Assembly (NCBI GenBank): GCA_000432135.1
Contig: HF990646.1
Coordinates: forward strand, 1 to 19,686
DNA length: 19,686 nt
Direction: 5' to 3'
From: Firmicutes bacterium CAG:124
GTDB taxonomy: Bacteria > Bacillota > Clostridia > Oscillospirales > Oscillospiraceae
Program-made: the position numbers and the translations under genes
Notes under the pieces: model-generated
What the model saw: only the letters and a program-made list of their open reading frames with translations
Databases searched by the model: none
Told to the model about the DNA's origin: nothing
Shown here: in pieces, positions 1-6,037 of the stretch
Position numbering within the stretch: position 1 is the first letter of the stretch
Layout: the number at the start of each line of letters is the position of its first letter

Positions 1-53
1 CATCATGAGTTTTCAGATACACCCTAAAGAAAAAAGAAAAGGAGCATTTCGAT

Positions 54-626
54 ATGATCTACTCTTCGAAGGACATGGAATCCCGCGCCGTTTTGGATAC
101 GGCGGCAAAGATCTGCGCCGCAGCGCGCACCGCGCCGAAAACCAGAGGCATGGACGGCCTCGTGACCTGCGTTTTAACGGGCGAGGATAAAAGCCAGCTG
201 GCCGCGCAGATGCGGAATCTGGCCGACGAGCTGGATTATGCGTTCTTTAACCGTGACGCAGATAACGTTGACGCGTCCGACGCTGTGGTGCTTTTCGGAA
301 TGGAGGAGGTGCGGCGCGGGCTTGACGCGGGCTGCCAGTACTGTCACTTCGAAAGCTGCGCCGACTGTACAGAAAAGGACGGCCTGTGCGCGTGGGATGC
401 CATCGATATCGGCATCGCCATCGGCTCCGCCGCTGCCGCCGCAGCCGACGCGCCCCCCCCCCCGCCCACACCAGCCGACGCGCGCGTCGACAGCCGCGTG
501 ATGTTCTCCGTTGGCCGTGCGGCAAAAAGCCTCGGCCTGCTCGGAGAAAAGGCTTCGCTGGTGCTTGGCCTGCCCCTCAGCATCAGCGGAAAGTCCCCAT
601 TCTTCGACCGGAAGCCGAAGAAATAA
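54..626 (+). CDS. DUF2148 ferredoxin-domain protein with proline-rich insertion
   Basis: This 190-residue protein matches the DUF2148 family, small proteins with a cysteine cluster expected to bind an iron-sulfur centre; their physiological role is not established. Visible family marks are the N-terminal region with AARTAPKTRG, the cysteine cluster CQYCHFESCADC near residues 94-105 with a further Cys about 8 residues later, the stretch DIGIAIGSA, and the C-terminal RVMFSVGRAAKSLGLLGE and LPLSISGKSPFFDR. The start ATG has a good Shine-Dalgarno (AAAAGGAG at 37-44, 9-nt spacing). The oddity is an in-frame insertion of about ten residues (APPPPPTPAD) where relatives, from memory, run directly from AAD into RVD. 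It is encoded by an 11-C tract. The gene is the only one on the plus strand and converges on the GNAT gene, 18 bp away. Its promoter lies outside the window. Confidence 0.85.
   Translation: MIYSSKDMESRAVLDTAAKICAAARTAPKTRGMDGLVTCVLTGEDKSQLAAQMRNLADELDYAFFNRDADNVDASDAVVLFGMEEVRRGLDAGCQYCHFESCADCTEKDGLCAWDAIDIGIAIGSAAAAAADAPPPPPTPADARVDSRVMFSVGRAAKSLGLLGEKASLVLGLPLSISGKSPFFDRKPKK
442..483 (+). repeat. 12-bp direct repeat flanking an 11-C homopolymer inside the DUF2148 gene
   Basis: The sequence CAGCCGACGCGC occurs at 442-453 and again at 472-483, a period of exactly 30 bp (ten codons). Between them is a run of 11 cytosines (453-463) followed by GCCCACAC. The repeat and run together encode the proline-rich insertion. 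Collapse between the two repeat copies would remove ten codons in frame and restore a family-like AADARVD junction. A change of one or two bases in the C run would frameshift the C-terminal third of the protein. Both statements are read directly from the sequence; whether the tract really varies is inference. Confidence 0.9.
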
Positions 627-644
627 GCCGCCGACCCCACAGAA

Positions 645-1103
645 TTATATTGCCATCACGTATACCTGACAGGGATTCCATTCATCCCATAATGTCGGAA
701 ATACCTCAAATTCCTGAAAGCCGAGCGACAGGTAAAACCGGTTCGTACTGTCATATTCCGCATATCTTCCCATCTGCACGGTTTTTACCTGCATAAAGGA
801 GTATCCAGCTTTGCCTGCCGCTTCTCTTGCTTGCTGAAACAGCTTACAGCCAATCCCCTGACGGTGATATTCCTTCAATACGCCCATCACGTATAATTCG
901 ACGGTAGCCGTTCCTGTTTCTTTCAGATACAAAAATCCAACGGGCTTGTCTGCGTCATAGGCGCAGAAGAACTGTTTATCGCCGCTTTCTGTGATGTAAT
1001 CCTCCCTTGCCTCTGGGATACCGAACCATTCCGGAAGCGCTTCCAGAATGCTCCGCGTCACAGCCTGTTTTTCGGTGCTGTTTGTCAGCTGGCATATTTT
1101 CAT
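645..1103 (-). CDS. GNAT family N-acetyltransferase
   Basis: This 152-residue protein has the GNAT fold signature: the acetyl-CoA-binding motif A around residues 72-89 with RQGIG at 81-85, preceded by a beta-strand ending VELYVMGV, and a C-terminal segment containing NRFYLSLGF, the usual motif B region. The substrate cannot be told from sequence; members of this fold acetylate small amines, antibiotics or protein N-termini. The ATG at 1103 has AGGAG about 6 nt upstream. It is separated from cysS by 76 bp containing a hairpin, so it is probably transcribed separately or only by read-through. Base composition is clearly lower (about 48% GC by my line counts) than the surrounding genes (about 57-60%), which suggests later acquisition. 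It ends 18 bp from the convergent DUF2148 gene. Confidence 0.85.
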   Translation of the reverse strand: MKICQLTNSTEKQAVTRSILEALPEWFGIPEAREDYITESGDKQFFCAYDADKPVGFLYLKETGTATVELYVMGVLKEYHRQGIGCKLFQQAREAAGKAGYSFMQVKTVQMGRYAEYDSTNRFYLSLGFQEFEVFPTLWDEWNPCQVYVMAI

Positions 1104-1146
1104 TAGCTACTCCTGTAAATTCAGATTGGATAATCTTTTGATGCGC

Positions 1147-1173
1147 AAACCCGGAGCAAATGCTCCGGGTTTT
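1147..1173. terminator. Rho-independent type hairpin downstream of cysS
   Basis: The 12-base arm AAACCCGGAGCA (1147-1158) and its exact complement TGCTCCGGGTTT (1161-1172) are separated by only AA. The hairpin lies 8 bp past the cysS stop, so it most likely ends the T-box-cysE-cysS transcript. On the plus strand it is followed by TTTTGTTTG, a better T-tract than the minus strand offers (only the three Ts in the stem, then GCGCAT). It may therefore be bidirectional, or a weak terminator for cysS that lets some transcripts reach the GNAT gene. Confidence 0.7.
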
Positions 1174-1179
1174 GTTTGA

Positions 1180-2631
1180 TCAGATGTGCTTCCACTTTGC
1201 GCCGCCGGGGATATCGGTGATCTCGATGCCCTGCGACTTGAGCTCGTCGCGGATACGGTCGGCCTCGGCGAAGTTTTTGGCCTTTTTCGCGTCATAGCGT
1301 GCCTGGATCTGCGCGGTCACAGCGGGATCGTCACTGCCATCCTCGCAGAAGATGGAATACGCACCTGCGGCAGGCTTTTCAGCCGCATTGCGCTTGCGGA
1401 TCTCATCTGCCTTTTTGCACAGGTCAAGGCTCAGTACCTTGTCGAAATCATCAAGGACGAACAGCTTCGTCGCGTCGTTGGTCTTGTATTTGAGCACGTC
1501 GTACAGTGCTGTAATCGCAAGAGAGGTATTCAGATCATTGCCGAGCGCGGCGTTGAATTTCTCGCGCAGTGCGGACACGGCAGCCTCGTCGATCTCGCCG
1601 TCGCCGGGCTTCAGCGCAGCGATTTTCGTCAGCAGCTTCTGATACGTTCCGGCAGCATTGTCAAGGTTTTCCCATGTGAAGACCAGATTGCGGCGGTAGT
1701 GGCTCTGCAGGCAGAACAGGCGGTAGCACAGCGGGTCGTAGCCCTTCTGCTCCAGTAGGGATACCGTCAGGAATTCGCCCTTGGATTTGGACATTTTGCC
1801 GCTGGCGGTGTTCAGATGCATAACGTGCATCCAATAATTGCACCAGTGGTGGCCGATGTAGCTCTCGGACTGCGCAATTTCATTCGTATGGTGCGGGAAA
1901 GCGTTGTCGATGCCGCCGCAGTGGATATCAAGGTGTTCGCCCAGATATTTGAGCGAAATGCCGGTGCATTCGATGTGCCAGCCCGGATAGCCGACGCCCC
2001 ACGGAGAATCCCACTTGAGCGCCTGATCCTCAAACTTGGATTTTGTGAACCAGAGCACGAAGTCGTTCTTGTTGCGCTTGTTCGTATCCTCCTCGACGCC
2101 CTCGCGAACGCCGACGGCGAGGTCTTCCTCTTTGTGCTCGTTGAAAATGTAGTATTTTTCAAGCTTGGAGGTATCGAAATACACGTTTCCGCCCTCGATA
2201 TAGGCGTAGCCGGTGTCAAGGAGCTTGGTAATGATCTTGATATATTCGTCAATGCAGCCTGTGGCGGGCTGAACGACGTCGGGCTTCTTGATGTTGAGCT
2301 TGCGGCAGTCCTCGAAGAACGCGTCGGTGTAGAACTGTGCGATCTCCATGACCGTTTTGTGCTCGCGGCGGGCACCCTTGAGCATCTTGTCCTCGCCCTC
2401 ATCTGCGTCGGAGGTCAGATGGCCGACATCCGTGATGTTCATGACGCGCTTCACGGGATAGCCCGCGTAACGGAGGTATTTTTCCAGCACATCCTCCATG
2501 ATATAGCTGCGCAGATTGCCGATGTGTGCAAAGTGATAGACCGTCGGGCCGCAGGTATACATTTTGACCAGCTTCGGGTCATAGGGGACAAATTCTTCCT
2601 TTTTGTGTGTGGCAGAGTTGTAAAGATACAT
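1180..2631 (-). CDS. cysS: Cysteine--tRNA ligase
   Basis: This class I aminoacyl-tRNA synthetase charges tRNA-Cys with cysteine in the cytoplasm. With the chosen start it has 483 residues, normal for CysRS (about 460-490). The HIGH-type motif is HIGN at 36-39 in the context CGPTVYHFAHIGN, and KMSKS is at about 279-283. The zinc ligands expected for CysRS are visible as Cys27, Cys222 (HIEC), a His in FPHH (about 247-248) and Glu251 (HTNEI). An upstream in-frame TTG at 2635-2637 would leave only 2 nt after the Shine-Dalgarno AAGGAG (2640-2645). The ATG at 2629-2631 has a normal 8-nt spacing and gives the usual MYLYNS-type N-terminus, so I chose it. It follows cysE with a 2-bp gap and shares the cysteine T-box. 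A hairpin ends the unit. Confidence 0.97.
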   Translation of the reverse strand: MYLYNSATHKKEEFVPYDPKLVKMYTCGPTVYHFAHIGNLRSYIMEDVLEKYLRYAGYPVKRVMNITDVGHLTSDADEGEDKMLKGARREHKTVMEIAQFYTDAFFEDCRKLNIKKPDVVQPATGCIDEYIKIITKLLDTGYAYIEGGNVYFDTSKLEKYYIFNEHKEEDLAVGVREGVEEDTNKRNKNDFVLWFTKSKFEDQALKWDSPWGVGYPGWHIECTGISLKYLGEHLDIHCGGIDNAFPHHTNEIAQSESYIGHHWCNYWMHVMHLNTASGKMSKSKGEFLTVSLLEQKGYDPLCYRLFCLQSHYRRNLVFTWENLDNAAGTYQKLLTKIAALKPGDGEIDEAAVSALREKFNAALGNDLNTSLAITALYDVLKYKTNDATKLFVLDDFDKVLSLDLCKKADEIRKRNAAEKPAAGAYSIFCEDGSDDPAVTAQIQARYDAKKAKNFAEADRIRDELKSQGIEITDIPGGAKWKHI

Positions 2632-2633
2632 CG

Positions 2634-3257
2634 TCAAGTCTCCTTTTTCGTATCGTTGATCTGTTCTTCCAGCAGCGCCATGCGGCGCTTGAGTTCCTCG
2701 ATTTCCAGCATGACCGGGTCGGGTGTGTGGATATGGTCGAGCTTATCGCCGCAGAGCCGGACGATCCGGCCCGGAACGCCGACGACCGTCGCCCCCTCCG
2801 GCACCTCGCGCAGTACTACAGCGTTTGCCGCAATGCGGGCGTTGTCGCCAACGCGGAACGGGCCAAGCACCTTTGCGCCGGAGCCGACCATGACGTTGTT
2901 GCCGAGCGTCGGATGGCGCTTGCCGATATCCTTGCCCGTGCCGCCGAGCGTTACGCCCTGATAGAGCAGGCAGTCGTCCCCGATCTCAGCGGTTTCGCCG
3001 ATCACGATGCCGGTTCCGTGGTCAATGACCAGCCGACGGCCGATGGTCGCACCGGGATGGATCTCGATTCCCGTCCACATCTTCGACCACTGCGAGATCG
3101 CGCGGGCGATGAAAAAGCAGCGCCGCAGGTAAAACCAGTGCGCGATCCGGTAGTCGATGGTCGCGTGCAGGCCGTTATACAGCAGCATGACCTCAATGGC
3201 AGACCGTGCGGCAGGGTCATTTTTCTTATATGCCCGGATATCCTCCAATAAATGCAA
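2634..3257 (-). CDS. cysE: Serine O-acetyltransferase
   Basis: CysE transfers the acetyl group of acetyl-CoA to L-serine, giving O-acetylserine, the first committed step of cysteine synthesis. The protein has the short SAT N-terminal helical part (EDIRAYKKNDPAARSA) and then left-handed beta-helix hexapeptide repeats from about residue 60. These include IEIHPGATIG, IDHGTGIVIGETAEIG with the catalytic His/Asp region, and GVTLGGTGKD...RHPTLGNNVMVGSGAKVLG. A charged helix closes the C-terminus. At about 207 residues it is of the short bacterial class. The open frame extends to a TTG at 3270-3272, but that codon immediately precedes the strong Shine-Dalgarno GGAGGAG (3264-3270). The in-frame TTG at 3255-3257, 6 nt after it, is the better start. 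The gene is the first after the T-box terminator and is followed 2 bp later by cysS. Confidence 0.96.
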   Translation of the reverse strand: MHLLEDIRAYKKNDPAARSAIEVMLLYNGLHATIDYRIAHWFYLRRCFFIARAISQWSKMWTGIEIHPGATIGRRLVIDHGTGIVIGETAEIGDDCLLYQGVTLGGTGKDIGKRHPTLGNNVMVGSGAKVLGPFRVGDNARIAANAVVLREVPEGATVVGVPGRIVRLCGDKLDHIHTPDPVMLEIEELKRRMALLEEQINDTKKET

Positions 3258-3263
3258 ATGAAG

Positions 3264-3270
3264 CTCCTCC
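3264..3270 (-). promoter_or_regulatory. Ribosome binding site deciding the cysE start
   Basis: GGAGGAG reads on the minus strand 6 nt before the TTG at 3255-3257. It lies only about 5 nt after the T-tract of the T-box terminator, so read-through of the terminator directly exposes it. It overlaps the more upstream candidate TTG, which argues against that codon as the start. Confidence 0.7.
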
Positions 3271-3275
3271 AATAT

Positions 3276-3309
3276 AAAAACCCGCCTCCTGACTGCTCAA
3301 GAGGCGGGT
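3276..3309 (-). terminator. T-box regulated intrinsic terminator
   Basis: ACCCGCCTC (3301-3309) pairs with GAGGCGGGT (3280-3288). The stem can be extended by TTGA/TCAG-type pairs (3297-3300 with 3289-3292, including one GU) to a GCAG tetraloop, giving about 13 bp. TTTTT (3276-3280) follows. It overlaps nothing coding and lies between the T-box sequence and the cysE ribosome binding site, as expected for transcriptional T-box control. Confidence 0.93.
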
Positions 3310-3495
3310 CAAAAAACTCGCGGTTCCACTCTGATTTCTTGCTCTGGCTGTAACGTCAGCCTCAACGGGGTCTCCCCTCGCTCCCGAACGCACGTTCCCG
3401 CATCGCCTTTGCCCCCGTTTGCAGCCGACGGCGGAGACTCTCTGAAAAAGCGGAGCAGCGGTACTCTTTTCGATCAACGCGATATTGAATTTTCT
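3276..3495 (-). ncRNA. T-box riboswitch, inferred cysteine-specific (UGC specifier)
   Basis: The 5' leader of cysE-cysS carries T-box hallmarks. The T-box sequence AGAGTGGAACCGCG at 3319-3332 is nearly canonical. Stem I elements are AGTA (3462-3465), AGAGAG (3438-3443) and a GNTG-type distal loop GGCTG (3422-3426). Aligning by eye to the known glyQS leader, CCGC (3458-3461) pairs with GCGG (3398-3401). It is followed by GAACG and then TGC at 3390-3392, in the position of the specifier, with similar downstream sequence (GTTCGGGAGC). TGC is a cysteine codon, matching the genes controlled. Uncharged tRNA-Cys should pair with the specifier and with TGGA in the T-box, stabilising the antiterminator and allowing cysE-cysS expression. 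The class is certain; the exact specifier is an inference. Confidence 0.93.
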
Positions 3496-3501
3496 TGGGA
3501 A

Positions 3502-3530
3502 ATCATATCATTGGAGCAGGAAAAAGTCAA
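3502..3530 (-). promoter_or_regulatory. Sigma-A promoter of the T-box-cysE-cysS unit
   Basis: The -35 is TTGACT (3525-3530) and the -10 is TATGAT (3502-3507), with exactly 17 bp between them. Transcription would begin near 3495, just upstream of T-box stem I. The -35 hexamer contains the stop codon of pgsA (TGA at 3527-3529), so the promoter starts inside the end of the upstream gene. Confidence 0.85.
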
Positions 3531-4069
3531 GCCTTCTTCGCAAGACCGAGGCAGGCCCAGTTTTTGCAGAAATACTCCACGCCGGAATAGACCGTTGTGA
3601 CCAGAATGACGATATTCACGACCAGATCCAGCGTCGGAAGATTCGGCAGCACCATCATGGCGATCAGACCGACCATCGTGCAGGAGGTCTTGATCTTGCC
3701 GCTCCAGCCGGCGGCGATCACGGTCCCATTGCTGGCCGCGACCATGCGCAGGCCGCTGATGGCAAACTCACGCGCGATCACGATGAACACGACCCAGGAC
3801 GGCATCCGGCCCCAGCCGACGAAGATCATCATGCAGGCCGTTACGAGCAGCTTGTCGGCCAGCGGGTCGAGGAATTTGCCGAAATCGCTGACCTGATTGT
3901 AGTGGCGGGCAATATAGCCGTCCAGAAAATCGGAAATGCTGGCGATCACAAAGACCGCGACAGCGGCCCAGCGCAGCCAGTCCGCGCCGTTCGCTGACAG
4001 CAGCATCAGGACCATGTAGACCGGGATCAGCACCACACGGACAAGGGTAATTTTACTCGCAGTCGTCAT
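3527..4069 (-). CDS. pgsA: CDP-diacylglycerol--glycerol-3-phosphate 3-phosphatidyltransferase
   Basis: PgsA is a membrane enzyme that joins CDP-diacylglycerol and glycerol-3-phosphate to give phosphatidylglycerophosphate, the precursor of phosphatidylglycerol. The CDP-alcohol phosphotransferase signature DGx2ARx8Gx3Dx3D is complete in DFLDGYIARHYNQVSDFG followed by KFLDPLADK. Several hydrophobic membrane segments are visible (LVRVVLIPVYMVLML, WAAVAVFVIASI, VGLIAMMVLP, VVNIVILVTTV). The frame opens further upstream (to 4123), but that extension lies inside rimO. The ATG at 4067-4069 has GGAGGA 8 nt ahead of it and gives the normal 180-residue protein beginning MTTASKITLVR, so I chose it. This start overlaps the end of rimO by 17 bp, which implies translational coupling at the end of the recA-recX-rimO-pgsA run. 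Confidence 0.95.
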   Translation of the reverse strand: MTTASKITLVRVVLIPVYMVLMLLSANGADWLRWAAVAVFVIASISDFLDGYIARHYNQVSDFGKFLDPLADKLLVTACMMIFVGWGRMPSWVVFIVIAREFAISGLRMVAASNGTVIAAGWSGKIKTSCTMVGLIAMMVLPNLPTLDLVVNIVILVTTVYSGVEYFCKNWACLGLAKKA

Positions 4070-5399
4070 TGTATTCTTCCTCCAGTACGCCGACAAGCTC
4101 TCCATCGTAGGTGTCCACGACATGGACGTCTACAAAATCGCCGGTCTTGATATGTTTTTCCGCTGTGAACCAGATTTTCCCGTCAATGTCGGGAGAATCG
4201 GCATAGGTTCTGCCGTAATAGCTGTCCTCGTCCGGGTCATAGCCCTCGCAGAGCACCTGCATGACCTGACCGACACAGGACTCGTTATAGTCGTCCATAA
4301 TGCGCGACTGAATCTCCGCAACCTGCTCTGCGCGCTGCTTGGCGATCTCGGTATCAGGATATTCCATTTCGGCTGCGCGTGTGCCCTCTTCGGGCGAAAA
4401 CGCGAACGCACCGACGCGCTCAAGCTTGTATTCCTTCAGGAAATCGCACAGCTGTGCAAATTCCACCTCGCCCTCGCCGGGAAGACCGGTAATGAGGCTC
4501 GTGCGGAGCACAAGGCCGGGGATCTCATGGCGGAGCTTTGTGAACAGCTGCCGGACATATTCGCCGTTGCCGCGCCGGTTCATTTTACGCAGGATCTCGT
4601 CGTTGATATGCTGGATGGGAATATCCAGATATTTGACGATCTTCGGCTCGTTTGCCAGAACGTCGATCAGCTCCTGCGACATTTCATCGGGATATAGATA
4701 ATGTACCCGAACCCAGACCAGCCCGTCGATTTTGCAGAGCCTGCGCAGCAGCTCCGCAAGCTTCCGCTCGCCGTAGAGATCGAGGCCGTAGCGGCTGGTA
4801 TCCTGTGCGACGACGATCAGCTCCTTCACGCCGTCGGACGCAAGCTGCTCCGCTTCCTTTATCAGATCTTCCATCGGGCGGCTGCGGAGCTTGCCGCGCA
4901 GCTTCGGAATGACGCAGTACGCGCAGTGGTTATCGCAGCCCTCGGCAATTTTCAGATAGGCGTAATATTCCGGCGTTGTGAGGATCCGGCCATCTTCCGA
5001 CTGGTCGGCATTGATATCGTCGAAACGCTTGTAGCACTTGCCGGACAGCACCTGCCCGACCGCGTTCGCAACATCGTAATACGAGCCTGTGCCAAGCACG
5101 CCGTCGACCTCCGGCAGCTCCTTCAGAATTTCCTCCTGATAGCGCTGGGCAAGACAGCCGGTGACGAGAATTTTCTGAATTCTCCCTTCTGCTTTCAGCT
5201 GCGCCATGGCCAGAATGTTGTCAATGGCCTCTGTCTTTGCGGATTCAATGAAGCCGCAGGTGTTGACAATGACGAGTTCCGCACCGTCGGGGTCTGGGCT
5301 GATCTCATAGCCCGCCTGCCGCAGCAGCCAGAGCATGTGCTCGGCGTTGACCTGATTTTTGGCGCAGCCAAGCGAGATCATGCCGATCGTATGGGTCAT
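4053..5399 (-). CDS. rimO: Ribosomal protein uS12 methylthiotransferase
   Basis: RimO is a radical-SAM enzyme that adds a methylthio group to a conserved aspartate of ribosomal protein S12, using two [4Fe-4S] clusters. The UPF0004 N-terminal cysteines are Cys12 (SLGCAKN), Cys48 (NTCGF) and Cys82 (TGCLAQRY). The radical-SAM motif is CDNHCAYC with Cys155, Cys159 and Cys162. A C-terminal TRAM-like region ends the 448-residue protein, close to the usual 430-450. SLGCAKN and the GTGSYYDV region favour RimO over the tRNA enzyme MiaB. The ATG overlaps the recX stop by 4 bp (ATGA), with GGAGG 10 nt upstream. The 3' end overlaps pgsA. Confidence 0.95.
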   Translation of the reverse strand: MTHTIGMISLGCAKNQVNAEHMLWLLRQAGYEISPDPDGAELVIVNTCGFIESAKTEAIDNILAMAQLKAEGRIQKILVTGCLAQRYQEEILKELPEVDGVLGTGSYYDVANAVGQVLSGKCYKRFDDINADQSEDGRILTTPEYYAYLKIAEGCDNHCAYCVIPKLRGKLRSRPMEDLIKEAEQLASDGVKELIVVAQDTSRYGLDLYGERKLAELLRRLCKIDGLVWVRVHYLYPDEMSQELIDVLANEPKIVKYLDIPIQHINDEILRKMNRRGNGEYVRQLFTKLRHEIPGLVLRTSLITGLPGEGEVEFAQLCDFLKEYKLERVGAFAFSPEEGTRAAEMEYPDTEIAKQRAEQVAEIQSRIMDDYNESCVGQVMQVLCEGYDPDEDSYYGRTYADSPDIDGKIWFTAEKHIKTGDFVDVHVVDTYDGELVGVLEEEYNDDCE

Positions 5400-6037
5400 G
5401 ATATGTCGTCCTCCGTGATTTCTTCCAGCTCCAGCCCGACGCGATAGCGCCGGAGGCCGGACTGGATGTCCTTCCAGCTGTGGCCGCGCCGGATGAGCGC
5501 GTCCACAGTCCGTTTTACTTCTTTTTCGTCCGGATCCTTCCCCTGCCAGCGGCGGAGCAGAAAGCGGTCAATGGCGTCGTCCATTTCGGGCAGCTCCGCA
5601 AGCGCCTCCTCCCAGAGTTCCTGCGGGATGCCCTTTTCGAATAAAATATTTTTGATGCGGCTTTTCCCGTAGCCCTTTGCCGCAGCGCTTGCAGCGAGCT
5701 GCCGTGCTGTCTCGCGGTCATCGAGCAGATGCAGCTCCTTGAGCCAGCCAACGGCTTCCTGCGCGTCGGCTGCTTCCTCACCCTTCCGGACAAGGCGCTT
5801 CTGCAGCTCCTTTTCAGACACGCCTGCCGCTGCGACAATGCGCACGGCCCGCGCCTTTGCAGACGCTTTTCCGGCAGCAGCCAGCAGCGCCTGATAGTCT
5901 TCCTCCGTCAGCTCCATTCCGCTGTAAAGGCCGAAGTCCGCAAGCAGATACGGCTGCGTTTTTAAAACAGTATCGTCGTCAAAGACGAGCTTGACGCGCT
6001 TTGACTGCGGCAGCTCCTGAATGGCAAGCAGGCGCAT
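5396..6037 (-). CDS. recX: Regulatory protein RecX
   Basis: RecX binds RecA filaments and modulates recombination and the SOS response. The 213-residue protein has the family's helical repeats: an SEKELQKRLVRKG-type first repeat, WLKELHLLDDRETARQLAASAAAKGYGKSRIKNILFEKGI in the middle, and a degenerate third repeat ending RRGHSWKDIQSGLRRY. A 60-residue N-terminal extension (LAIQELPQSKRVKLVFDDD...) is typical of the Firmicutes form. The start ATG overlaps the recA stop by one base (TGATG) and has no convincing Shine-Dalgarno, so expression probably depends on termination-reinitiation after recA. That would fit a modulator made in proportion to its target. It overlaps rimO by 4 bp downstream. 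Confidence 0.92.
   Translation of the reverse strand: MRLLAIQELPQSKRVKLVFDDDTVLKTQPYLLADFGLYSGMELTEEDYQALLAAAGKASAKARAVRIVAAAGVSEKELQKRLVRKGEEAADAQEAVGWLKELHLLDDRETARQLAASAAAKGYGKSRIKNILFEKGIPQELWEEALAELPEMDDAIDRFLLRRWQGKDPDEKEVKRTVDALIRRGHSWKDIQSGLRRYRVGLELEEITEDDIS

Noticed and set aside
1..53. Possible features upstream of the DUF2148 gene
   Set aside because: Apart from the ribosome binding site at 37-44, nothing can be supported; the promoter, if any, is outside the window.
1104..1146. A promoter for the GNAT gene
   Set aside because: The region is A/T-rich, but I could not find -35 and -10 hexamers with acceptable spacing, so none is listed.
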